Positions 1-6,746 of a DNA stretch of 15,143 nt are shown in pieces. Numbering within the stretch: position 1 is the first letter of the stretch; the number at the start of each line of letters is the position of its first letter. The notes below the pieces were generated by a model. That model was not told the origin of the DNA, did no database searches, and saw only the letters and a program-made list of their open reading frames with translations. This DNA comes from Acidobacteriota bacterium (GTDB taxonomy: Bacteria; Planctomycetota; Phycisphaerae; WQYP01; JAJZKJ01), in assembly GCA_021804195.1 (NCBI GenBank), contig JAJZKJ010000010.1:1-15143 (forward strand), given 5' to 3'. Made by a program: the position numbers and the translations under genes.

Positions 1-408
1 CTGTTCCCAAGCTGTTTCAATTCGTTCGACCAGGCGGGCGTTGGACTGGCGCAAGGCCGCCAAGGCCGGCGCCTCGGGTGAATCCTCCCGAACATGGAGA
101 TGACTGTCGTGCGTATCGGCAAAGTATAGATAGCCGGAGCTATCCGGTGCAGGCTCCAGGCTTAACTTCATGTGCGGGTAATCCCGCTGTCCCAGGCGAA
201 GTCGGTAAACCGTCCGTCCCTCTTTGGCCGCGGTCTCAAACCAATTCGGTTGAACCGGGGCATGTTCCGGGGCGGTGGCGAGCGGGGCCTGGCGGGCCTG
301 CGCCGCCAATGGAATCCGGCCATCCGGATAAGCCAACGACAGGTAAATAGCTATGGCACGCCGCAACTCGCTGGTTAAAGGCAAAGGTGGGTCAGGGCTG
401 TCAGCCAT
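1..408 (-). CDS. Conserved hypothetical protein, N-terminal 136 residues (runs off the left edge)
   Basis: An open frame reads leftward from an ATG at 408-406 to the window edge with no stop, so the C-terminus is missing. AAGGAG lies 12 bases upstream of the ATG, a rather long spacing but the only candidate ribosome binding site. The protein starts with a Pro/Leu-rich stretch and a helical segment (LRRAIAIYLSLAYP, residues 15-28). A compact conserved-looking block follows: YRLRLGQRDYPHMKL (68-82), a DTHD motif (98-101), then a helix rich in Ala/Leu/Arg ending ARLVERIETAWEQ. The pattern of YPHMKL followed by DTHD and a terminal helix with ERIE-AW resembles a family of small uncharacterised proteins I associate with planctomycetes; this is recollection, not a search. 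No signal peptide or membrane segment is visible. The function is unknown. Coding is favoured by the consistent amino-acid composition and by the incoherence of the overlapping plus-strand frames. Confidence 0.72.
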   Translation of the reverse strand, partial: MADSPDPPLPLTSELRRAIAIYLSLAYPDGRIPLAAQARQAPLATAPEHAPVQPNWFETAAKEGRTVYRLRLGQRDYPHMKLSLEPAPDSSGYLYFADTHDSHLHVREDSPEAPALAALRQSNARLVERIETAWEQ

Positions 409-784
409 ATTCAGGCGCCGCTCCTTGGTTCGGAGCCGGGGACCCGGCGTCGTGGCCTCGATCTCTTTTGCGATAGGTTCTCACTGAACATTCACCGACG
501 ACTTCGCCTCCCAATCCGGCGCGATCTCAGGCTGAATTCCCTGAACGCGAAGGGCGATTTTATCAGACGGATGAAAAAAGCCAAGTTGGGAGATTTATTG
601 TGGGTTTTTTTTCCGCCAGTCATTATATAATATGAACAGGAGGCCGCATATTGGCCCAAGCCGGACCGGTATTAAGGTCGATGGATATATCCAGCGGGAG
701 CGATTACCGGCGGCAGGCCAGGGTTTGGTGACGGCCGGCGGCGATAAAAAATGCCGGATTTGCCTAAAGGCGGATAGAGGTTGC
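409..784. other. Divergent intergenic region between the hypothetical gene and the response regulator
   Basis: This 376-base stretch holds no gene I can support. It carries the ribosome binding site of the leftward gene near 409-425. On the plus strand there is a TATAAT hexamer at 626-631. AGGAGG at 638-643 is followed by a short frame beginning TTG at 651 that closes after 26 codons. The response-regulator frame is open back to an ATG at 632, but the translation of 632-784 (51 residues) does not look like the start of a receiver domain. An A-run near 573-580 and a T-run near 605-612 are loosely complementary across about 25 bases, too imperfect to call a terminator. Confidence 0.5.
626..631 (+). 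promoter_or_regulatory. Possible -10 element (TATAAT) for the response regulator
   Basis: A perfect TATAAT sits 154 bases upstream of the likely start codon at 785. No good -35 lies at the standard distance: the nearest TTG-containing hexamer (598-603) is 22 bases away. If used, transcription would begin near 638, which would exclude the ATG at 632 as the start of translation and leave a long leader. Confidence 0.3.
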
Positions 785-1729
785 ATGCCGATGCACGTTC
801 TTGTCATTGATGATGACGCCGATCTGAATCGTCTGCTCGGCGACTATTTGCGGGAAGAAAATTTCGCGTACCATCAAGCGCTCTCCGGCAAGGAGGGACT
901 TACCTTGGCGCGAAATCTGCATCCCGAGGCGATCGTTCTGGATGTGATGCTGCCGGATATCGACGGCTACGAGGTGTGCCGCAGCCTGAAGGCATGCCGC
1001 AGCACATGCGATATCCCGGTGATTTTACTAACCTGCATGTGTCAGCCGGAACACATTCATCGCAGCCGGCTTTGCGGCGCCTGGGACTGTATAGCCAAGC
1101 CGTATGCACCGGATAAATTGATCGAACGCGCGCGCGAAGCGGTGGCTTGGCGCAGCGCCCTGGCAGAGCGTCCGGCATCGAGCCATTTCCGCATCGACGC
1201 GGCTGATTTTGCCGCTTCGTGCCGGGGCGTGTATGAAATGCTTGGCAGTCTGGCGTGTCGCACGGCGGCGGATGACGTCGCCATCGGGCGGATTCGCGAC
1301 GCCTTTCTCCTGTTGGTTGAAGCCGTCGCCACAAACCGCGATCCTCTTTTCGCTCCACCGGCCCCATCCCGTCCTCCGCAACATCTTGACATTCAATATA
1401 CGATTGAGCCGGCCTCACCGCTGGCGGCATTGCACCCGAGCGGGGGCAGAGTTTCCTTGAGAATTTCCGAAGAAAGTCCGGGGATCATTTACGCAGCGTT
1501 AAGCCCGCCCTCCCGCCGCCGCGATGCGCGCGACCGGACGGCGCTCCAAGCCGAGTGGAAACATTTCCTTGAAGTGGGCGGATTTACGCTCGGCGAATGG
1601 GATTCCAACCTTTACTACGTCAACTTGACCCGGTGTTTTACCGCCGGCGGCTTTATCCAGCCCGCCGACGGTAACGTGCTTCCGATCAATACACCTATTA
1701 AAGAAAACAGCGGTCAAACGCGGGGCTAG
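785..1729 (+). CDS. Response regulator: receiver domain plus an uncharacterised C-terminal domain
   Basis: Residues 1-120 form a CheY-like receiver. The acidic pair is D9/D10, the phospho-acceptor D53 lies in IVLDVMLPD, the switch Thr is T83 and the conserved Lys is K105 in AKPYAP. It should therefore accept a phosphoryl group from a sensor kinase, but no kinase gene is in the window. The receiver is rich in cysteine (C65, C71, C75, C84, C86, C97, C102). Residues 135-314 are not a DNA-binding winged helix, HTH or GGDEF domain. Two short stretches recall a GHKL/RsbW-type ATPase: LLLVEAVATN (175-184) near the N-box position and LRISEESPGI (225-234) where DxGxG would be. The catalytic residues are not intact. 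Output may thus be by protein contact. I chose the ATG at 785 because the receiver begins immediately after it and AGAGG lies 4 bases upstream. The ATG at 791 is equally possible, and the frame is open back to 632. Confidence 0.85.
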   Translation: MPMHVLVIDDDADLNRLLGDYLREENFAYHQALSGKEGLTLARNLHPEAIVLDVMLPDIDGYEVCRSLKACRSTCDIPVILLTCMCQPEHIHRSRLCGAWDCIAKPYAPDKLIERAREAVAWRSALAERPASSHFRIDAADFAASCRGVYEMLGSLACRTAADDVAIGRIRDAFLLLVEAVATNRDPLFAPPAPSRPPQHLDIQYTIEPASPLAALHPSGGRVSLRISEESPGIIYAALSPPSRRRDARDRTALQAEWKHFLEVGGFTLGEWDSNLYYVNLTRCFTAGGFIQPADGNVLPINTPIKENSGQTRG

Positions 1730-1781
1730 GCCGTGTCACAGCTATATTGGGTTGGCGCTTCCCGGCAGCCGGCGGGGTATC

Positions 1782-3983
1782 TCACTGCGGAATCGTCCCC
1801 CCACTTGGGCGCTGCGCCGCCGCCGGACCGGTTTGGGCCTGCGGTTCCTTCCCGGCAAGCTTGCGTTTAGATTTGGCCGCCTGGACTACCAGCGTGGGGC
1901 AGGCGCTGCGACGGGCTATGGAAGTCTGTGCCCGGCTCAAAAGATTCTCCCGCAGTTTCCACAACGGCGAGATGCCCAGGATAATCAGATCGTAATTTTT
2001 GGATTCTTCCACCACCACATCGGTGGGTTGATCGCTTTCAATCACCCGCATTCGCACCGGGTTGGCGCTGTCGCTGTCGGGCATCAGGCGGTCCACCAAT
2101 TGTTTGACGCCCAGTGAATCGTCCCCGGCGGCGCGGCGGGGCCTGATTACATGGACAATGGTAATGTGCGCCGCGGCGTTGCGGGCGATGCGTTCCGCGG
2201 CCAGCAGGGCACCGATATCCTGTGATTCGCCCAGATAGGGTACCAGCACACGGCGCATTTCGGGAAGCTGGTTACCGATCAGGACGGCGACATGGCTGGG
2301 GGCCTTCTTGAGCACATGCGCCACGACGCCGCCCAGCGCGGAAGGGTCCAGAATACCGCGATGCGCGCCCAGTACGATCCAATCCGCACGCTGATAATCG
2401 GCGAGATGGCAGATATCGCGGCCGATGCGCCGGCTGGCGAAAGTAATGGCCTGGATCGCCGTGCCGAGAGCGGCCGCCTCGCGTCCGGCGATTTCCAGCG
2501 GGTCCGGCGCCAGCGGCTTGAGCGCCTGCGGGCCAAGCTGCCAGTCTCCGGGCGTTTGCAGATACAAGGAGGATATTCGCCCCGGTCGTTTTCCCAATAG
2601 GGAAACAGCGATGCGCACCAGCGGACCGGCGTTGGCGGGCTTGGCCAGTGGAACCAGGATGTGGATGGCGGGGTCGCAATCTGTCGGCCCCGTGCCGGTG
2701 GACAGGGCCGCGGCACGGAGTTGCCGGCGGCGTATGGGGGTGTAAATCAGCCGAAGCAATCCGGAGGAAACGATGGTGATGGTCAGGAGCGCCAGAACCA
2801 GCAGGGTCAACATTCGCGAATTGATTGCGTGCATCTGCCAGGCCAGATTCAACACCACCAGTTCCACCACGCCGTGCGTGTTCATAAGCAGCCCAAGCAG
2901 ACCGGCGTCGGCGAAGCGCACGCCGGCGAGTTTAGCCGGGACGGCGCTGGTGACGAATTTCACCGCCAGCAGGCCGATCACCAGCCATATTCCCGCCTGC
3001 CAGATCACCGGATCGGTCAGACGGGCGATGTCGGTGTGCAGACCAATAGTGACAAAGAAGATGGGCATGAGCACCACCAGCGTGATGTCTTCCAGGCGGG
3101 CGGTCAGGTGGCGGACGAAATCCTCGTTGGCGGGGAAGACCAGCCCGATCATAAAGGCGCCGAAAATCATATTGATTCCGAGCAACTCAGCGACCAAGCC
3201 GCTGAGCAACAGTAGAAAAAGCGCCAGGGCCAGCACGGTGCGCGTAACCCGTCCGCGGATCTCAAAATGGGAGTGGAATCGCCAGAGGAACCGTCGTACG
3301 AACAGCATCATGACGATCACGTAGGCCGCCGCCAGCATGGTGGTTTTCATGCCCAGCCATACCGACATGAGCACGGAAGCTCCCTGGCCGCCGATCTGCG
3401 TGCGGGCGATATCGTACACCGCCGCCAGCAGACACCAGCCACCAACGTCAAGCACCGCCGCCGCCGCGATGGTCAACTGGCCAAGGGAAGTTTTTTGCAG
3501 ATTCTGGTCGGTGATAACCCGCGCCAGAACGGGAAACGCGGTCATGGCCATGGCTGTCGCCGAGAGCAGGACAAAGGCCAGCGGGGAGCGCAGGTGCGCG
3601 GCGATATGTCCCCAGTGCAACAGCATGGCGGCAATCACCAACCCGCTGACGAACGAGCCGAGCAGACTGGAAAGACCAATGGCCACGACGGTCTTACCCT
3701 TGCCACGCAGGTGCAGCACATCCAGTTCCAGCCCCACGATGAACATAAAGAACATCACGCCGAGTTGGGCCAGGACGTTCAAAAAGGTCATGCTGGGACG
3801 GGGGAAAAGCCAGTGCAGCAAAGCGCCGTGGTCGATCAGCCCGAGAGCGGAGGGTCCCAGAAGCAGGCCGCCGATCATTTCCCCGATGACGTCCGGCTGG
3901 CCCAGGAAGCGCAGCGCCACTCCGCACAATCGGGTCACCAGCAGAATCAAGGCGATCTGCAAAATCAGATGTTCCACATTCAC
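1782..3983 (-). CDS. CPA2-family cation:proton antiporter with tandem UspA-like C-terminal domains
   Basis: This 733-residue inner-membrane protein should exchange Na+ or K+ for protons and so set cytoplasmic pH or ion balance. Residues 1-415 are the Na+/H+ exchanger fold with about 12 hydrophobic segments. Family landmarks include GEMIGGLLLGPSALG (34-48), FFMFIVGLELD (78-88), TAFPVLARVI (148-157), an in-membrane Asp (D179 in AVLDVGGW) and MNTHGVVELVVLNL (367-380); the last usually has Arg instead of His. Two cytoplasmic domains of about 130 residues follow (439-569 and 577-702), each resembling a universal stress protein: VLGAHRG... and LIILGIS... ahead of APSHVAVLI and CPTLVV. The layout, a transporter followed by two nucleotide-binding-like domains, parallels plant CHX exchangers. 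The start is GTG, supported by GGGAG 7-8 bases upstream; no ATG fits better. The gene converges with the response regulator (52 bases between stops). The ion specificity cannot be read from sequence. Confidence 0.9.
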   Translation of the reverse strand: MNVEHLILQIALILLVTRLCGVALRFLGQPDVIGEMIGGLLLGPSALGLIDHGALLHWLFPRPSMTFLNVLAQLGVMFFMFIVGLELDVLHLRGKGKTVVAIGLSSLLGSFVSGLVIAAMLLHWGHIAAHLRSPLAFVLLSATAMAMTAFPVLARVITDQNLQKTSLGQLTIAAAAVLDVGGWCLLAAVYDIARTQIGGQGASVLMSVWLGMKTTMLAAAYVIVMMLFVRRFLWRFHSHFEIRGRVTRTVLALALFLLLLSGLVAELLGINMIFGAFMIGLVFPANEDFVRHLTARLEDITLVVLMPIFFVTIGLHTDIARLTDPVIWQAGIWLVIGLLAVKFVTSAVPAKLAGVRFADAGLLGLLMNTHGVVELVVLNLAWQMHAINSRMLTLLVLALLTITIVSSGLLRLIYTPIRRRQLRAAALSTGTGPTDCDPAIHILVPLAKPANAGPLVRIAVSLLGKRPGRISSLYLQTPGDWQLGPQALKPLAPDPLEIAGREAAALGTAIQAITFASRRIGRDICHLADYQRADWIVLGAHRGILDPSALGGVVAHVLKKAPSHVAVLIGNQLPEMRRVLVPYLGESQDIGALLAAERIARNAAAHITIVHVIRPRRAAGDDSLGVKQLVDRLMPDSDSANPVRMRVIESDQPTDVVVEESKNYDLIILGISPLWKLRENLLSRAQTSIARRSACPTLVVQAAKSKRKLAGKEPQAQTGPAAAQRPSGGTIPQ

Positions 3984-4098
3984 GCGGGCGCTCCCGTTTG
4001 CGCTTTTCTGAAAATAATTGTCCGCCGCGCCGCGCGGCGCCGGGTACGCATCCTTATACCGGCGCGGCGGCCATATCCGCCCCGACCCGTCCCAATGA

Positions 4099-4134
4099 CG
4101 ATCGCGATAACGATCGCGATAACTATCGGGATAA
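4099..4134. repeat. 12-bp tandem repeat, three units
   Basis: CGATCGCGATAA occurs twice in perfect head-to-tail copies (4099-4110, 4111-4122), followed by a variant CTATCGGGATAA (4123-4134) and a partial CTAT. Each perfect unit contains the palindromes CGATCG and ATCGCGAT. The array lies about 115 bases upstream of the antiporter start and 240 bases upstream of arfB. It could be a protein-binding array or simple slippage; nothing in the sequence decides this. Confidence 0.8.
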
Positions 4135-4311
4135 CTATACGTGACCGCGGCGAACTCGTCCGCCTATCATCGCCCAAAAATTCCATTTCGGCCAGAGCTT
4201 ATGATTGGTGAACCGGGATTTCGGCATCGCACAAGGGAGTATCTCCGTCCGACGAGTGATACCTAATGGACCAGCCCCGCCGCGAAATAGCCTATCCCCG
4301 CGGGAGAGGAA

Positions 4312-4380
4312 ATGGTCGGTCGGCGCCTGGACATTCGGACCGCGTCAAAGAGTGGGAAATCCGCTACAATACCGGCATGA
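4312..4380 (+). CDS. Possible 22-codon leader ORF overlapping the arfB start
   Basis: The frame begins with an ATG at 4312 preceded by GGGAG at a 5-base spacing, the best ribosome binding site on this strand in the gap. It encodes MVGRRLDIRTASKSGKSATI followed by PA and ends with a TGA at 4378-4380. That stop overlaps the arfB start as ATGA, the classic arrangement for translational coupling, and arfB itself has no visible ribosome binding site. The peptide has no recognisable domain and the ORF is short enough to occur by chance, so it is a candidate only. A TACAAT at 4365-4370 inside it suggests the competing idea that arfB has its own promoter and a near-leaderless message. Confidence 0.3.
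   Translation: MVGRRLDIRTASKSGKSATIPA
4365..4370 (+). promoter_or_regulatory. Possible -10 element (TACAAT) for arfB
   Basis: TACAAT ends 6 bases before the arfB ATG. If used, the transcript would begin at or very near the start codon and would be leaderless, which would fit the absence of a ribosome binding site. The -35 region is poor (GTCAAA at a 15-base spacing is the closest). Confidence 0.25.
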
Positions 4381-4826
4381 ACGAACCATTCTCGAATCTT
4401 CCCGGAATCACACTCGGTCCCGGCGTATGGGTGGACAAAAGCCATCTGCAATTCGGATTTTCCCGTTCCAGCGGGCCAGGCGGGCAGAACGTCAACAAGG
4501 TCAACAGCAAAACGGAACTGCGGGTTCATCCGGCGGATTTGCACGGACTTTCCACCCGCGCGCAGGCGAGACTGCTGGCCCTGGCCGGTCGACGCATCGA
4601 TGGCGACGGCCGCATTGTGCTTGTCAGCGGCAGCGCGCGAACGCAGGAGGCCAATCGCCGGGCGTGTGTGGAAAAATTGCGGGAACTGATCGAACAGGCA
4701 CTGGTGGAGCCGATAGCGCGGCGGAAATCTCGTCCGACGGCCGGCAGCAAGCGCCGGCGCCTCGAGAAAAAGAAAGCGCGCGGAAAAATTAAACAGCAAC
4801 GCCGTGAAACGCACGTGGATGGGTAG
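4377..4826 (+). CDS. arfB: Alternative ribosome-rescue peptidyl-tRNA hydrolase ArfB (YaeJ/ICT1 family)
   Basis: The 149-residue product should enter the A site of ribosomes stalled at the 3' end of a message and hydrolyse the peptidyl-tRNA ester. The catalytic GGQ motif is at residues 35-37 within SRSSGPGGQNVNKVNSKTEL. The C-terminal tail is strongly basic (RRKSRPTAGSKRRRLEKKKA and onward), the part known in this family to lie in the empty mRNA channel. The length matches ArfB rather than class-I release factors, which are about 350 residues and carry a codon-recognition domain that is absent here. The ATG at 4377 is chosen because family members begin shortly before the hydrolase domain. An upstream in-frame ATG at 4266 would add 37 residues that look random. 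No SD site is seen, but a small ORF ends in an ATGA overlap with this start. The gene converges with the ABC cluster, with 84 bases between stops. Confidence 0.92.
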   Translation: MNEPFSNLPGITLGPGVWVDKSHLQFGFSRSSGPGGQNVNKVNSKTELRVHPADLHGLSTRAQARLLALAGRRIDGDGRIVLVSGSARTQEANRRACVEKLRELIEQALVEPIARRKSRPTAGSKRRRLEKKKARGKIKQQRRETHVDG

Positions 4827-4910
4827 AGCCTAGTCACATCCAGATTTTCGGGTGGCCGGCCCCCAAATGACACACCCACAAACGCCAAGGTTCCTCGCCT
4901 ATCGTCATCG

Positions 4911-6716
4911 CTACCCTTTGACCCCCGTGAGGGTAATCCCCTCCAGAAAATAACGCTGGGAAAAGAAAAATATCACTATTATGGGCAGAATCATCATCGT
5001 TGACGCGGCCATGAGCAGTCCAAATTGTGAATTGTGTTTGGTTTGAAACGTGTACAAACCCATTGGAAGCGTATAAAGCTTATCATTGTTCAGATAGATC
5101 AGCGGTCCCATGAAATCATTCCATGATCCCATGAAGGTAAAGATGGCTATCGCCACCAGAGCCATCTTCATCAGGGGCAGCACGATTCGCCAGTAAATAC
5201 CAAACCAGCCGCAGCCATCAATCAGCGCCGCCTCTTCCAGTTCCCGAGGAACGCCTTTCATGAACTGGCGGAGCATGAAAACATTGAAACCGCCCCCAAA
5301 TATCGCCGGCACCCACAACGGCAACAGGGTGTTGTACCAACCGAGGTCTTTGAAAATCAGAAACACCGGGATCATGGTCACCGCCCCGGGCAGCATCATC
5401 GTTCCCAGAAGGATGGCGAAGCACGTATCGCGGCCCGGCCAGTGTAGCCGCGCAAAGGCGTAGGCGACCATAGAGCAGCCGAGAATCGTTAGAATGACGT
5501 TCATTACCGCCAGAAACAAGGTGTTATACAGGTAATTGAGCCAGTTCGGATCGGCGTACCAGGTATCGACATAGGACCGGGTAAATTTATGAAACGCCGC
5601 CGCCAATTGTGAAGTTTGCACCACCTTCAATTTCAGGCGAATCCAGCCGGGGCGGTTGTATTGCGACCCGGACTTGGGTCGGCGGACGAGCGGCCATATA
5701 CCCAGGGAGCATTGATTGGAGGGGCTTAAGTGGTGAATCTTAAACGACAAATCCTGCACCTCTTTGGCGCCAAGATAGAAGGCGTTCGCGTTCACATAGC
5801 GCTGCGAGTTTTCCTCGAGGATGACATGCAGATAATGCCAGGAGCGGTCCTCGCGGAGCGAAACGTCCACGCCGAGCAACTTTTTCACCTGCGGCGGGCG
5901 GGGAAAATCGGCGATAATAGAAAAGCTCCGGCGATGGCGGAAGTGGTAAGCCACCACGGTATTTTTCGGGCTGTGCAGCAGTTTCGCCGGTCCGCGCACG
6001 TGCCAGTGAATCGTATCCAAGGGTATTCGGTAGTCTTTCTGATCGAGCGCTTTGACGGTTATATGTCTGATCACCACCTCGCGTAATATCCGTTTCCAGA
6101 CTTCTCTCGCCGCATTTTTGGAATTGAACCGCCGGGCAGCGCCCAGAGCCTGGGCGTCCGTCCGCCACAGCGACCGCGGCGTGGCGGCGATAAAATGGCG
6201 CAGCAACAACATCCCCACCGCCCGGCGCGCCGCAGTGCGCTGCACGAGATTGAGCGAGTGCGGCGGAAGGTACGGACGAGCGCCGGTCCAGAGGATGTCC
6301 CGCAGTTCCGGAGCCAGTTTCCGCCAGTGCGTCGCGGAGACACCTGACGGTCTACGGATGTGCGGCGCCGCCACCACGTAAGGCGAGCGGTCCACCACGC
6401 GCGGCAGGGAGGGCAGCCAGCGCGGCGGGAATATAAAGATATTGCTATTGTATTTTAATGTGGTTCCGATGAGCCAGGCAAACGGGATTAGAAACAGCAC
6501 CGCACCGCTGACCAGCGCGCCATGCAGCGTGATTCGCCGGGCCACCGGCCACGGCGCTCCTATGGTCGTCGCCCAACTCAAGACGGCCAGCAACCCCGCC
6601 GCCCATATCAGAATAGCGGGATTTGTCGGCAACTGGCGATTCACGATGATCGTCAGCAGCGCCGCCAGCAGCGACACTTCCAGAAACAACGCCAAACCAG
6701 ACCAGAACTGCTTCAT
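4911..6716 (-). CDS. MalG-type carbohydrate ABC transporter permease with a large extracytoplasmic insertion
   Basis: The protein is one of the two membrane subunits of a type-I sugar importer. The C-terminal half (392-601) is canonical: YLYNTLFLAV, AYAFARLHWPGRD (418-430), GTMMLPGAVTMIPVF (438-452), the ATPase-contacting EAA loop EEAALIDGCGWFGIYWRIVLP (494-514), and FTFMGSWNDFMGPLIYLN (526-543). The first family segment, IPFAWLIGTTLK (77-88), is separated from the rest by about 285 residues (105-390) that are absent from ordinary MalG proteins of 270-300 residues. Two extra hydrophobic segments precede it (7-25 and 33-50). The topology places the insertion outside the cytoplasm. The insertion reads as soluble and partly beta-rich, with no domain I can name. 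The ATG has GGGAG about 10 bases upstream. It lies 30 bases after the fused binding-protein/permease gene and is the only MalG-type partner in the cluster. No ATPase gene is present. Confidence 0.9.
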   Translation of the reverse strand: MKQFWSGLALFLEVSLLAALLTIIVNRQLPTNPAILIWAAGLLAVLSWATTIGAPWPVARRITLHGALVSGAVLFLIPFAWLIGTTLKYNSNIFIFPPRWLPSLPRVVDRSPYVVAAPHIRRPSGVSATHWRKLAPELRDILWTGARPYLPPHSLNLVQRTAARRAVGMLLLRHFIAATPRSLWRTDAQALGAARRFNSKNAAREVWKRILREVVIRHITVKALDQKDYRIPLDTIHWHVRGPAKLLHSPKNTVVAYHFRHRRSFSIIADFPRPPQVKKLLGVDVSLREDRSWHYLHVILEENSQRYVNANAFYLGAKEVQDLSFKIHHLSPSNQCSLGIWPLVRRPKSGSQYNRPGWIRLKLKVVQTSQLAAAFHKFTRSYVDTWYADPNWLNYLYNTLFLAVMNVILTILGCSMVAYAFARLHWPGRDTCFAILLGTMMLPGAVTMIPVFLIFKDLGWYNTLLPLWVPAIFGGGFNVFMLRQFMKGVPRELEEAALIDGCGWFGIYWRIVLPLMKMALVAIAIFTFMGSWNDFMGPLIYLNNDKLYTLPMGLYTFQTKHNSQFGLLMAASTMMILPIIVIFFFSQRYFLEGITLTGVKG

Positions 6717-6746
6717 CCGATTGCTCTCCCGCCGCGGCGAAAGTTC

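Larger units (their letters stand above)
3984..4376. other. Divergent intergenic region between the antiporter and arfB
   Basis: This 393-base gap separates two outward-reading genes and should hold both promoters. It contains the antiporter ribosome binding site (3991-3995), a perfect 14-bp GC palindrome (4027-4040) that would form a strong hairpin in the antiporter leader, the 12-bp tandem repeat at 4099-4134, and a possible short leader ORF for arfB (4312-4380). No convincing -35/-10 pair for the antiporter was found. Translations across the gap are low-complexity Arg/Pro/Ile peptides and look non-coding. Confidence 0.5.

Noticed and set aside
651..731. Short frame after AGGAGG starting with TTG at 651
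   Set aside because: Only 26 codons with no recognisable features; the good ribosome-site match alone is weak evidence.
632..784. N-terminal extension of the response regulator to the ATG at 632
   Set aside because: The 51 residues do not resemble any receiver N-terminus, a TATAAT lies directly before the ATG, and the domain starts exactly at 785/791.
4266..4376. 37-residue N-terminal extension of ArfB from the ATG at 4266
   Set aside because: The sequence is unlike family members, which begin just before the hydrolase domain, and there is no convincing ribosome site.
4845..4865. GC-rich inverted sequence around GGCCGGCC between arfB and the MalG-type gene as a terminator
   Set aside because: The palindrome leaves no loop and no T-run follows on either strand.
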